A DNA stretch of 10,056 bases, taken from JBBRZF01 sp038236965. GTDB lineage: Bacteria; Acidobacteriota; Terriglobia; Terriglobales; Acidobacteriaceae. Below the pieces are notes generated by a model that searched no databases, had not been told where the DNA came from, and saw nothing but the letters and a program-made list of their open reading frames with translations. This document shows, in pieces, positions 1 to 6,243 of this stretch. Numbering within the stretch: the stretch's first letter is position 1; each line of letters opens with the position of its first letter. The DNA lies in NCBI GenBank assembly GCA_038236965.1, contig JBBRZF010000127.1:1-10056 (forward strand). The letters run 5' to 3'. A program made the translations under genes and the position numbers.

Positions 1-49
1 AAAGGTTTCCGTTGGTGTGAAGATGTTGGCAGGTACGAATTTCGGACAT
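1..49 (-). CDS. Small CQH-type protein, N-terminus only (partial)
   Basis: Leftward reading frame that runs off the left edge. Only 16 residues are visible, MSEIRTCQHLHTNGNL. The start ATG (49 to 47) is preceded by GGAG with an 8-nt gap. The string CQHxxxNG resembles the beginning of a family of small cysteine/histidine proteins I associate with Acidobacteriota, in which this opening is followed by further Cys and His residues, suggesting a small metal-binding domain. That the gene exists rests on this resemblance plus the ribosome binding site, because most of it lies outside the window. Function unknown. A competing reading is a rightward coding tail in frame 1 ending at TAG 49-51 (17 codons), which would suit the downstream terminator but shows no recognisable sequence. 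Confidence 0.5.
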   Translation of the reverse strand, partial: MSEIRTCQHLHTNGNL

Positions 50-57
50 AGTTACGG

Positions 58-61
58 CTCC
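58..61 (-). promoter_or_regulatory. Ribosome binding site of the left-edge gene
   Basis: On the minus strand this reads GGAG, 8 nt before the ATG at 49. It is the main support for choosing that start. Confidence 0.45.
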
Positions 62-70
62 AATAAGAAC

Positions 71-88
71 GCCACCCTGAAGGGTGGC
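71..88. repeat. Perfect 7-bp hairpin
   Basis: GCCACCC (71-77) and GGGTGGC (82-88) pair perfectly around a TGAA loop. On the minus strand it lies 9 nt upstream of the Shine-Dalgarno of the left-edge gene, so it would form in that gene's leader if transcription starts farther right. It has no T tract of its own in either direction. It may be part of a tandem terminator with the hairpin at 101-122. Confidence 0.6.
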
Positions 89-100
89 GGAAATAGAAAA

Positions 101-135
101 GGCCGCGCTTTTGGGCGCGGCCTCGTTGTTTTTGT
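101..135. terminator. Bidirectional-looking rho-independent terminator
   Basis: GGCCGCGC (101-108) and GCGCGGCC (115-122) form an 8-bp GC stem with a 6-nt loop. A T-rich run (TCGTTGTTTTTG, from 123) follows on the plus strand. On the minus strand the stem is followed by TTTTCTATTTC (100 down to 90). Both orientations therefore fit the classic terminator form. Its position is odd, since it sits between a gene starting leftward at 49 and one starting rightward near 400, where no transcript would be expected to end. Confidence 0.65.
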
Positions 136-140
136 CTCTA

Positions 141-170
141 TATCTAGTATGACAGATTGGAGGGGGTCAA
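141..170 (-). promoter_or_regulatory. Possible leftward promoter
   Basis: On the minus strand TTGACC (170-165) is separated by 18 nt from TAGATA (146-141). Transcription would begin near 134 and run straight into the hairpins at 122-101 and 88-71 before reaching the left-edge gene. The -35 is close to consensus and the -10 is weak, so this is a candidate only. Confidence 0.25.
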
Positions 171-399
171 CTGGACATCGGAAGCGGAGGAGAATTCAGA
201 ATGGAATCAATAAGATAGGAAATAGTTTGGGTTGGAGGGGCTTGACAAGATTTTTCAAAGTCGGCAGAAGGGCGATGGTTCGGGTCTGTGACTCTCCTGA
301 TGTGTGGCTGGCAACACCCATGTAATCCGACGTCAGGCTTATAGGCCACACGCCGAACAGGATTTTCTTCCCCTAGTTACATTCTGATGCGAGAATGCG
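171..399. other. Intergenic region upstream of the R-M genes, no gene seen
   Basis: No reading frame here looks like a protein, and I see no tRNA or other RNA gene. A TTGACA occurs at 242-247, but no convincing -10 lies at the right distance, so the promoter of the restriction operon cannot be placed. The 399 bp from the window edge to the nuclease start include the terminator-like hairpins and the candidate leftward promoter listed separately. Confidence 0.5.
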
Positions 400-1386
400 G
401 TGATCCCTATGCGAAAGACAACCTCTATGCCCGTGAACAGGGACAAGCCCGACTTATGGAAACCCGACATAGCGCGTTCGGTCGATATGTACAACGACTG
501 GTTCATCAAGTTTGCGCCGAAGGCGTTCAGGGACAGTCGTGCTGTCGCGGTGTCGGACGTTGAGGCTGCACTCAAAGCGACAAGTAATCTATTGTGGATG
601 ACCCCGGATGTGCTCCACGAACATCCAGCGATGCTCCCTGTGCTCCGCATGAGCACTTGCCCGCCATTGGCTCGGGATCGTTTGATTGGCCTCGCGGGAG
701 TTTCCGGCAACCTCGTTGGTTGCATGGACAAGTTTGGGGTGTTGCCGTCGAGGATGGATCCGACACAGCTTGAGAACGACCTGCAGCGGATTGTTAGCAC
801 GATTTCAAAGATGATCGACCCCGACATCTTTACGTGGATCGAATCGAAGCAAAAGGTCTCGCGTCATGAAGTACTTCGCGCAGCAACAGTGGTAGCAGAT
901 CGTCTGTGTGGGGCAGTTGCTGACCCAATTGTTCGAAATGCTCAGGAAAAGCGGCAGTTGGCTGCGATTGCAACTTGGCTAGAAAATCGTGGGTACAAGC
1001 CGTTGCCGATTGGCAAAGGTACCAAGCACTCGGACATGCCAGCAGGAACTTATTCTTTTCGCCTAAACGTCCCAATCAAGATGGATGGTGGGAAAATTAT
1101 CAACATACCCGTTGACGCGGTGATTCAACGGAAGACGTCAAGGGCAGGGGCTATGCCTGTTCTGATCGAAGCGAAGTCAGCTGGCGACTTCACGAACGTC
1201 AACAAACGTCGGAAGGAAGAAGCTGTGAAGATTCAGCAACTTCGCGCGACCTACGGTCCCAAGACTCAGCTTTGTCTTTTCCTCTGCGGCTATTTCGATA
1301 GCGGATATCTGGGCTATGAAGCAGCAGAGGGAATAGACTGGGTTTGGGAACACCGCATCGACGATCTTGCCCTACTGGGACTCTGA
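400..1386 (+). CDS. XamI-family type II restriction endonuclease (predicted site GTCGAC)
   Basis: Cytoplasmic DNA endonuclease of a type II restriction-modification system. The protein resembles the XamI restriction endonuclease family, whose founder cuts GTCGAC (established for XamI; specificity here is inferred). The PD-(D/E)XK core is visible near the C-terminal third: D239 in PVDAV, then E257-A258-K259 in VLIEAKSAGDF, followed by the basic stretch NVNKRRKEEA (267-276). WLENRGY (193-199) is another block I associate with this family. The length, 328 residues from GTG 400, looks complete. ATG 409 and ATG 427 are in-frame alternatives. GAGA at 391-394 sits 5 nt before GTG 400, but the site is weak, so the start is uncertain. 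The methyltransferase follows with a one-base overlap. Base composition appears less GC-rich than the operon from 3642 onward, which agrees with horizontal acquisition but was judged by eye. No HTH controller gene is present. Confidence 0.85.
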   Translation: MIPMRKTTSMPVNRDKPDLWKPDIARSVDMYNDWFIKFAPKAFRDSRAVAVSDVEAALKATSNLLWMTPDVLHEHPAMLPVLRMSTCPPLARDRLIGLAGVSGNLVGCMDKFGVLPSRMDPTQLENDLQRIVSTISKMIDPDIFTWIESKQKVSRHEVLRAATVVADRLCGAVADPIVRNAQEKRQLAAIATWLENRGYKPLPIGKGTKHSDMPAGTYSFRLNVPIKMDGGKIINIPVDAVIQRKTSRAGAMPVLIEAKSAGDFTNVNKRRKEEAVKIQQLRATYGPKTQLCLFLCGYFDSGYLGYEAAEGIDWVWEHRIDDLALLGL

Positions 1387-2957
1387 TGGATATCGCTGCC
1401 CTCGAAAAGAGACGAGTAGAAATACAGTGGCGCTGTGATGGTCTGCGCACTCAAGCAGACCGGAATCGCTTAGGCCAGTTCGCCACACCTCCAGCATTGG
1501 CACTCGAGATTGTCGAAGCATCTGCAGCGATGCTCGACGGGGACGCGCGCATTCACTTCCTCGACCCCGGGTTTGGTACGGGCGCCTTCTACTCGGCCCT
1601 GTTGAGTTCCACCGCTGCTGACCGAATAGAGACAGCCGCCGGATTCGAGATCGATTCACATTATGGAGCGCCAGCACAACAACTCTGGAGCGGTACTGGA
1701 TTGGACCTCCGACTCGCTGATTTCACAGCCGCCCCCGCCGCCGCGGCGACTGTCAATCTGCTCATTTGCAACCCTCCCTACGTCCGCCATCACCACTTGA
1801 GTGCAAGTGACAAGCTGCGGCTCCGCCGACTATCCCATGCTATAGGCATGAAATTAAACGGCCTTGCGGGACTTTACTGCTACTTCATGGCGATCGCACA
1901 CAGTCAGTTGGAACCTAATGCAGTCTCTGCATGGTTGGTTCCGAGCGAGTTCATGGACGTAAACTACGGCCAAGCAGTCAAGTCTTACCTGCTAGACATG
2001 GTGACTTTGACCCGTATTCACCGGTTTAATCCCAACGACGTGCAATTCGCTGATGCGCTGGTTTCATCTGCAATCGTGTGGTTCAAGAATGCGCCTCCTA
2101 CTGACACTCCCGTAGAGATGACGTTCGGCGGATCGTTACAGGCTCCCACCACTTCAGATGTCACTTCTAGGCAGGAGCTGCGTAGTGAATCGAAGTGGAC
2201 GCGATTGCCGAAACGGGAGGATTACTGCCTCACGACGCCCGGCGGCATACGATTGCGTGACTTGTTCACAATCAAGCGTGGGCTGGCGACCGGCGACAAC
2301 TCTTTCTTCATGTTGTCAGAAGAGCGAGTGACAGAGCTTGGCATTTCTCATCAGTTTCTACAACCGATTCTGCCAAGTCCTCGCTACTTGAAGCAGGACA
2401 CGATTTTTGCCGGCGAGAATGGTCTCCCGCTGATTCAGCCGCGTCTGTTCCTCATTAACACTTCATTGCCCGAAGATCGCTTGCGGGCGGCAGACCCGAA
2501 TCTTGCCGCATATCTTGAAACAGGCAAGGAGACAGTCGGTAAGGGGTATCTGTGTTCGTCGCGGACCCCGTGGTACTCGCAAGAGAATCGACCGGCGTCG
2601 CCATTTCTCTGCACCTACATGGGCAGGTCTGACGGGAAAGACAAGAACACCTTTAGGTTCATCTTTAATGAATCCAAAGCTACGGCCTCCAATGTATATC
2701 TACTGCTGTACCCGAAACCGACCGTAGCCAACGCACTGGAGAACCCTGAAACCGCTAGACGAGTGTTTGATTTTCTGCGCGAGATTCCGATGGAGCGCAT
2801 GCGTAGCGAGGGCCGTGTGTACGGTGGGGGTCTTCATAAGCTTGAACCGAAGGAACTCGCCAATGTCTCCGCTGACGAGATCGCTCCTCTCTTGTTTTCG
2901 ATAGAGTTAATCGTAGGTACGCAAATCGATCTGCCGCACTCGGGCGCAGAAACATAA
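1386..2957 (+). CDS. Type II DNA N6-adenine methyltransferase, gamma class (XamI/TaqI/Eco57I-like)
   Basis: Transfers methyl from S-adenosylmethionine to adenine in the recognition site and so protects host DNA from the nuclease encoded just upstream. Motif X is LGQFATP (29-35). Motif I, the SAM-binding loop, is LDPGFGTGAF (59-68), with acidic E88 as the likely motif II residue. Motif IV, the catalytic NPPY, is at 129-132. The order X-I-IV followed by a long C-terminal target-recognition part is the gamma class, as in M.TaqI. The segment LRDLFTIKRGLATGDNSFF (from about residue 291) looks like the start of a TaqI-C/Eco57I-type recognition domain. I chose ATG 1386, inside the nuclease stop (TGATG), giving 523 residues. 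An upstream in-frame ATG at 1344 would add 14 residues lying within the nuclease gene and is less likely. The overlap implies translational coupling. Confidence 0.9.
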   Translation: MDIAALEKRRVEIQWRCDGLRTQADRNRLGQFATPPALALEIVEASAAMLDGDARIHFLDPGFGTGAFYSALLSSTAADRIETAAGFEIDSHYGAPAQQLWSGTGLDLRLADFTAAPAAAATVNLLICNPPYVRHHHLSASDKLRLRRLSHAIGMKLNGLAGLYCYFMAIAHSQLEPNAVSAWLVPSEFMDVNYGQAVKSYLLDMVTLTRIHRFNPNDVQFADALVSSAIVWFKNAPPTDTPVEMTFGGSLQAPTTSDVTSRQELRSESKWTRLPKREDYCLTTPGGIRLRDLFTIKRGLATGDNSFFMLSEERVTELGISHQFLQPILPSPRYLKQDTIFAGENGLPLIQPRLFLINTSLPEDRLRAADPNLAAYLETGKETVGKGYLCSSRTPWYSQENRPASPFLCTYMGRSDGKDKNTFRFIFNESKATASNVYLLLYPKPTVANALENPETARRVFDFLREIPMERMRSEGRVYGGGLHKLEPKELANVSADEIAPLLFSIELIVGTQIDLPHSGAET

Positions 2958-3035
2958 GCAAATCATCGCCCCGCGCCAATCATCTAGTACCCGGAACCTG
3001 CTTCAATTACAATCTCCTCATCTCTACTTGAATCC

Positions 3036-3041
3036 AGAGGA
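3036..3041 (+). promoter_or_regulatory. Ribosome binding site that fixes a TTG start
   Basis: AGAGGA lies 6 nt before TTG 3048. The next in-frame ATG (3069) has no comparable sequence, so the TTG is preferred. Confidence 0.65.
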
Positions 3042-3047
3042 ATCATT

Positions 3048-3437
3048 TTGGCCTCGCCAACAACAAAAATGCCTGAGAACGCAGTGCCTAATAATCCAGT
3101 ACCAGAGAACGTCCAGCCTGCACCTGAATCCGAGAACTTTCGTCAGCTCGGAAACCACAAGATCAAAGTAAAGAAGCCTTTGCAGCGCGCCTGTAATGAG
3201 AAAGACGCCAAAGCCAAGATTTGTGGCGGACACTTGAAGCGCTGGTTCTACGCCGTGGATACGATGGAAGCTGAGTGTGGCGACCTGGAGCGCGAGTTCG
3301 GCAAGAATGCCGAGATGTATCGCTGCGAACATTGCCGTACTTTGTATCTGCCGAACCCGGAAGATCCGAGCGGAAAGAACGTAGCTGGCAAAGGCCAGGA
3401 ATCAGTCTTCGGCATCTCGGTTCCGCCGAAGGCGTAA
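3048..3437 (+). CDS. Small conserved-looking hypothetical protein with CxxC (possible zinc ribbon)
   Basis: 129 residues from a TTG start with a good Shine-Dalgarno. The first 30 or so residues are rich in Pro, Asn and Glu and probably disordered, followed by a basic stretch (NHKIKVKKPLQRA, 36-48). The rest holds five cysteines: C49, C59 (in ICGGHLKRW), C77, C93 and C96 in YRCEHCRTLYLP. C59 and C77 with the C93/C96 knuckle could bind one zinc, and H62 and H95 are alternative ligands. I do not recognise a named family. It begins 90 bp after the methyltransferase stop with its own ribosome binding site, so it may be outside the restriction operon. The sequence reads as coding and the reverse frames here look like shadows. 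Confidence 0.75.
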   Translation: MASPTTKMPENAVPNNPVPENVQPAPESENFRQLGNHKIKVKKPLQRACNEKDAKAKICGGHLKRWFYAVDTMEAECGDLEREFGKNAEMYRCEHCRTLYLPNPEDPSGKNVAGKGQESVFGISVPPKA

Positions 3438-3459
3438 GCGTTAATCCGCGAGAGTGTTA

Positions 3460-3498
3460 CCCCACTCAAGCCAAAAGAGGGCTTGAATGGGGCACCCG
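3460..3498. repeat. REP-like imperfect palindrome ending in GGGGCACCCG
   Basis: A 13-bp stem with one mismatch pairs 3460-3472 with 3480-3492 around a 7-nt loop (AAAAGAG), and is directly followed by CACCCG. No T tract follows, so it is not a standard terminator, although it could still block or stabilise the 3' end of the upstream transcript. TGGGGCACCCG (3488-3498) recurs exactly at 8820-8830 on the right arm of another palindrome, which points to a dispersed repeat family. Confidence 0.6.
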
Positions 3499-3626
3499 CG
3501 CGTAAGCGGCGTAGGTAAGCGGCCGATTATTTGTTAGCGGTTGGTTCGGGATTCGCATCTCCTCTATGAGGGCTTCGCGCGTGGGGCGCGGCGTCCGGTT
3601 TAGCCAAGGCCACTCGTTTTCCATTC

Positions 3627-3632
3627 AAGGAG
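3627..3632 (+). promoter_or_regulatory. Ribosome binding site that fixes a TTG start
   Basis: AAGGAG ends 9 nt before TTG 3642. No in-frame ATG occurs before residue 55 of the product, which lies beyond the catalytic DESLRDG motif, so TTG is the only credible start. Confidence 0.7.
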
Positions 3633-3641
3633 CCTGCGCGG

Positions 3642-4904
3642 TTGGAAGCTACGGAACTCATCTACGACTGGAACAAGGTATTTGCGCGCACGGGAGTTTC
3701 CGGCCCTGTGTTGCTGGACGACGAATCGCTGCGCGACGGATTGCAATCGCCTTCCGTGCGCGATCCCAACATCGAAGAGAAGATCGAGATACTCCACCTG
3801 ATGGAAGGTCTCGGCATCAACATGCTGGACGTGGGATTGCCCGGCGCTGGTCCGCGGGCCTACGCGGACTCGCTGGCGCTGGTGCAGGAGATCGCGCGGG
3901 CGGGACTGACGATAAAGCCGAACGCAGCGTGTCGGACGCACGAGAACGATATTCGTCCGCTGGCCGAGATACAGCAGAAGACCGGCGTGCAGATGGAAGC
4001 GGCCATGTTCATCGGGTCGAGTCCGATTCGTCGCTACACGGAAAACTGGACGGATGACTTCCTTCTGAACACGACGGAGAAAGCCGTGAAGCTGGCGCGC
4101 GAACTCGGACTGGAAGTGATGTACGTGACCGAGGACACGACGCGCTGCGATCCGGAGACGATCAAGCGTCTCTACAATTGCGCCATCGATAACGGCGCGC
4201 ACGCCATCACCATCACGGATACCTGCGGACACGCGACGCCGATGGGAACGCTGGCGCTGGTGCGCTTCGTGGTGGAGGAAGTTGTAAAGCCCTCGGGCCA
4301 GAAGATACGCGTGGACTGGCACGGACACTGCGACCGCGGACTGGCGGTGGCGAACTCGCTCTCCGCGCTGGTGGGCGGGGCGGAGTGCATACACGCCTGC
4401 GCCGGCGGCATTGGCGAACGCGTGGGTAACACGCAGATGGACCTGATGCTGGTGAACCTGAAGCTGATGGGCGTGGAACCGTGGGCGAGCCAGGACCTGT
4501 GCAAGATGAAGGACTACTGCGAGGCCGTCGCGAAGTACACGGACATGCCCATCCCGCGCAACTATCCGGTGGTGGGATGCGACGCCTTCCGCACGGCCAC
4601 CGGGGTCCACGCGGCGGCGGTCATCAAGGCCTACAAGAAAAACAATGTCGAGCTGATGAACTCCGTTTACTCGGGCGTGCCGTCGCACCTTTTCGGATTG
4701 ACGCAGACTATCGACGTAGGCCCGATGAGCGGCAAGTCGAATGTACAGTTCTGGCTGGAGCAACACGGCATCGTTCCGACAGAAAATCTGGTGGAGCGCA
4801 TCTTCCATCGCGCAAAGACCAGCGAACGGTGTCTGACGGAAGAAGACATCCTGACGTGCTGCGCGTGCGCGAATTGCGGCATCAAGTGCGAGCGGCTGGG
4901 ATAG
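3642..4904 (+). CDS. DRE-TIM metallolyase: isopropylmalate/homocitrate synthase or HMGL-like protein
   Basis: Cytoplasmic TIM-barrel enzyme of the HMGL-like superfamily, which makes or breaks C-C bonds in acyl-CoA or 2-oxoacid substrates with a divalent metal. DDESLRDGLQ (26-35) matches the DxxxRDG signature. TDTCGHATP (192-200) and WHGHCDRG (226-233) follow, with H227-x-H229 as metal ligands, then AGGIGERVGN (254-263), the GxGERxGN block typical of 2-isopropylmalate and homocitrate synthases. After the barrel comes GPMSGKSNVQFWLE (360-373), comparable to the small post-barrel subdomain of those synthases. At 420 residues it lacks room for the regulatory domain of LeuA (about 510 residues), so it is closer in size to homocitrate synthases. 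The last 15 residues carry CCACANCGIKC (406-416), unusual for the family. Exact substrate not assignable. First gene of a likely operon with the peptidase 64 bp downstream. Confidence 0.85.
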   Translation: MEATELIYDWNKVFARTGVSGPVLLDDESLRDGLQSPSVRDPNIEEKIEILHLMEGLGINMLDVGLPGAGPRAYADSLALVQEIARAGLTIKPNAACRTHENDIRPLAEIQQKTGVQMEAAMFIGSSPIRRYTENWTDDFLLNTTEKAVKLARELGLEVMYVTEDTTRCDPETIKRLYNCAIDNGAHAITITDTCGHATPMGTLALVRFVVEEVVKPSGQKIRVDWHGHCDRGLAVANSLSALVGGAECIHACAGGIGERVGNTQMDLMLVNLKLMGVEPWASQDLCKMKDYCEAVAKYTDMPIPRNYPVVGCDAFRTATGVHAAAVIKAYKKNNVELMNSVYSGVPSHLFGLTQTIDVGPMSGKSNVQFWLEQHGIVPTENLVERIFHRAKTSERCLTEEDILTCCACANCGIKCERLG

Positions 4905-4968
4905 AGCGGCTGCTGAGCTACTGAGTCGAAGCGAGCGCCTGCTTCTCCGGTGTTACCATGGTCTCCAC

Positions 4969-6243
4969 ATGGCGCTGTTCACCCGCAATTCAAGTGGTTC
5001 GGCTGATCGCGAAACGCTGGCGCGTTTGTCGGCGGAAGCGAAGGCGGAAGTTGCCGGAATCGCTGAATTGCGCGAAACGCATACGGCGTTTGCGTGGTTC
5101 CGCGCGCACGAACGCGAACTCCAGGACAAACAACTTGAAGTGACCTCCATACCGGCTCCGCCGTTTGGCGAGCACGAGCGCGCGCAATGGTTGGAAGCGC
5201 AATTCAAGTCGCTGGGATTGGCGGACGTTCATCGCGACGAGATCGGGAATGTCTTCGGCACTCGGCGGGGCAGCGACGCGGAGGCGAAAGCCATCCTGCT
5301 GAGCGCGCATATCGACACGGTGTTTCCTCCGGGCACGCCCATCCGCGTACGCCGCGAAGACGACAAACTTTTTGGTCCCGGGATCTCCGACAACGCTTCG
5401 GGCATCGTGGCGATCCTGGCGATTGCGGCGGCCATGCTGGAAGCGAAGGTGCGTACGCGCGCGCCCATCGTCTTCCTCGGCAACGTGGGAGAAGAGGGCG
5501 AGGGCGATCTGCGCGGATACCGCTACATCTTCTCGCAGGAAAAATGGCGCGACGCTTTTTCGCAGGTCATCGCCGTGGATGGGGCGGGTACGGACAGCAT
5601 CGTCGCCGAAGCGCTGGGTAGTCGGCGATTTGAAGTGAGCGTGCATGGGCCGGGCGGACATTCATGGACAGACTTCGGCTTGCCGAATCCCATCGTGATA
5701 CTGGCGCGGGCTATCGAACACTTCAGCCGGACTCCGGTTCCGGCGACTCCGAAGACGACGTTCAATGTGGGCGTGATCTCCGGCGGCACGTCGGTGAATT
5801 CGATTCCGCAATCGGCGAGCATGCGCGTGGACCTGCGTTCGGCGGAGGCGCTGGAGATCGACAGGCTGGAGAAAGAGTTGCGAGCTTCGGTGGAGCACTC
5901 GGTGTTGGCCGTGGAAGAGGAATTACATTCCGACCGGCGATTGCTGACCTACAACATCGAGTGCGTGGGGAATCGTCCGGCGGCGGACCTGCCGCTGAAT
6001 GCACGACTGCTGCAGGCGATCAAGGCGGTGGATTCGCACCTGAAAAATGTTTCCAGGATTCATCGGGCCTCGACGGATGCGAATGTTCCGCTGTCGATGG
6101 GCATTGAGGCGGTTGCGCTGGGCGCGGGTGGATCGGGCGGCGGCGCGCACACCGTTCATGAGTGGTACGATCCGCGCGGACGCGACCTGGGATTGAAACG
6201 ACTTCTTCTCATCACACTGGCTCTTACGGGAGTAGCCGAATGA
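4969..6243 (+). CDS. M20-family zinc metallopeptidase / deacylase
   Basis: Cytoplasmic di-metal hydrolase of peptidase family M20 (tripeptidase, dipeptidase or amidohydrolase type), 424 residues, with no signal peptide. Expected ligands are visible in order: H114-x-D116 in LLSAHIDTVFP, the bridging D141 in GPGISDNASG, catalytic E175 and ligand E176 in VGEEGEGD, D204 in AVDGAG, and H394 in AHTVHE near the end. GPGGHSW (227-233) marks the inserted dimerisation domain, whose Gly-His belongs to the neighbouring subunit's active site in the family. The N-terminal 55 residues precede the core phrase SIPAPPFGEHERA and look helical. ATG 4969 has no clear Shine-Dalgarno, and the nearby ATG 4958 is in another frame. 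Substrate specificity within M20 cannot be read off. The stop overlaps the next gene's start (ATGA), so the two are probably co-translated. Confidence 0.88.
   Translation: MALFTRNSSGSADRETLARLSAEAKAEVAGIAELRETHTAFAWFRAHERELQDKQLEVTSIPAPPFGEHERAQWLEAQFKSLGLADVHRDEIGNVFGTRRGSDAEAKAILLSAHIDTVFPPGTPIRVRREDDKLFGPGISDNASGIVAILAIAAAMLEAKVRTRAPIVFLGNVGEEGEGDLRGYRYIFSQEKWRDAFSQVIAVDGAGTDSIVAEALGSRRFEVSVHGPGGHSWTDFGLPNPIVILARAIEHFSRTPVPATPKTTFNVGVISGGTSVNSIPQSASMRVDLRSAEALEIDRLEKELRASVEHSVLAVEEELHSDRRLLTYNIECVGNRPAADLPLNARLLQAIKAVDSHLKNVSRIHRASTDANVPLSMGIEAVALGAGGSGGGAHTVHEWYDPRGRDLGLKRLLLITLALTGVAE

Noticed and set aside
242..270. TTGACA as a -35 for the restriction genes
   Set aside because: No acceptable -10 at 16-18 nt distance, and it is about 150 nt from the start codon.
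17..325. Rightward 102-residue frame at the left end
   Set aside because: It reads straight through both hairpins and the T tract of the terminator, and the product is a Gly/Arg-rich low-complexity sequence with no recognisable domain.
339..827. Leftward 162-residue frame opposite the nuclease
   Set aside because: Antisense shadow of the XamI-type nuclease, whose motifs are clear on the plus strand.
3434..3522. Three copies of GTAAGCG near the REP-like hairpin
   Set aside because: Seven-base matches at irregular spacing, too short to separate from chance.
3600..4808. Leftward 402-residue frame
   Set aside because: Very rich in Arg, His and Val, lies entirely opposite the metallolyase, and shows no motif. 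Typical shadow in GC-rich coding DNA.
4990..5661. Leftward 223-residue frame
   Set aside because: Antisense shadow of the M20 peptidase with Arg-rich composition.
6162..6239. 26-residue N-terminal extension of the amidohydrolase from ATG 6162
   Set aside because: It would place a signal peptide in the interior and overlaps the peptidase coding sequence. ATG 6240 with ATGA overlap is better.
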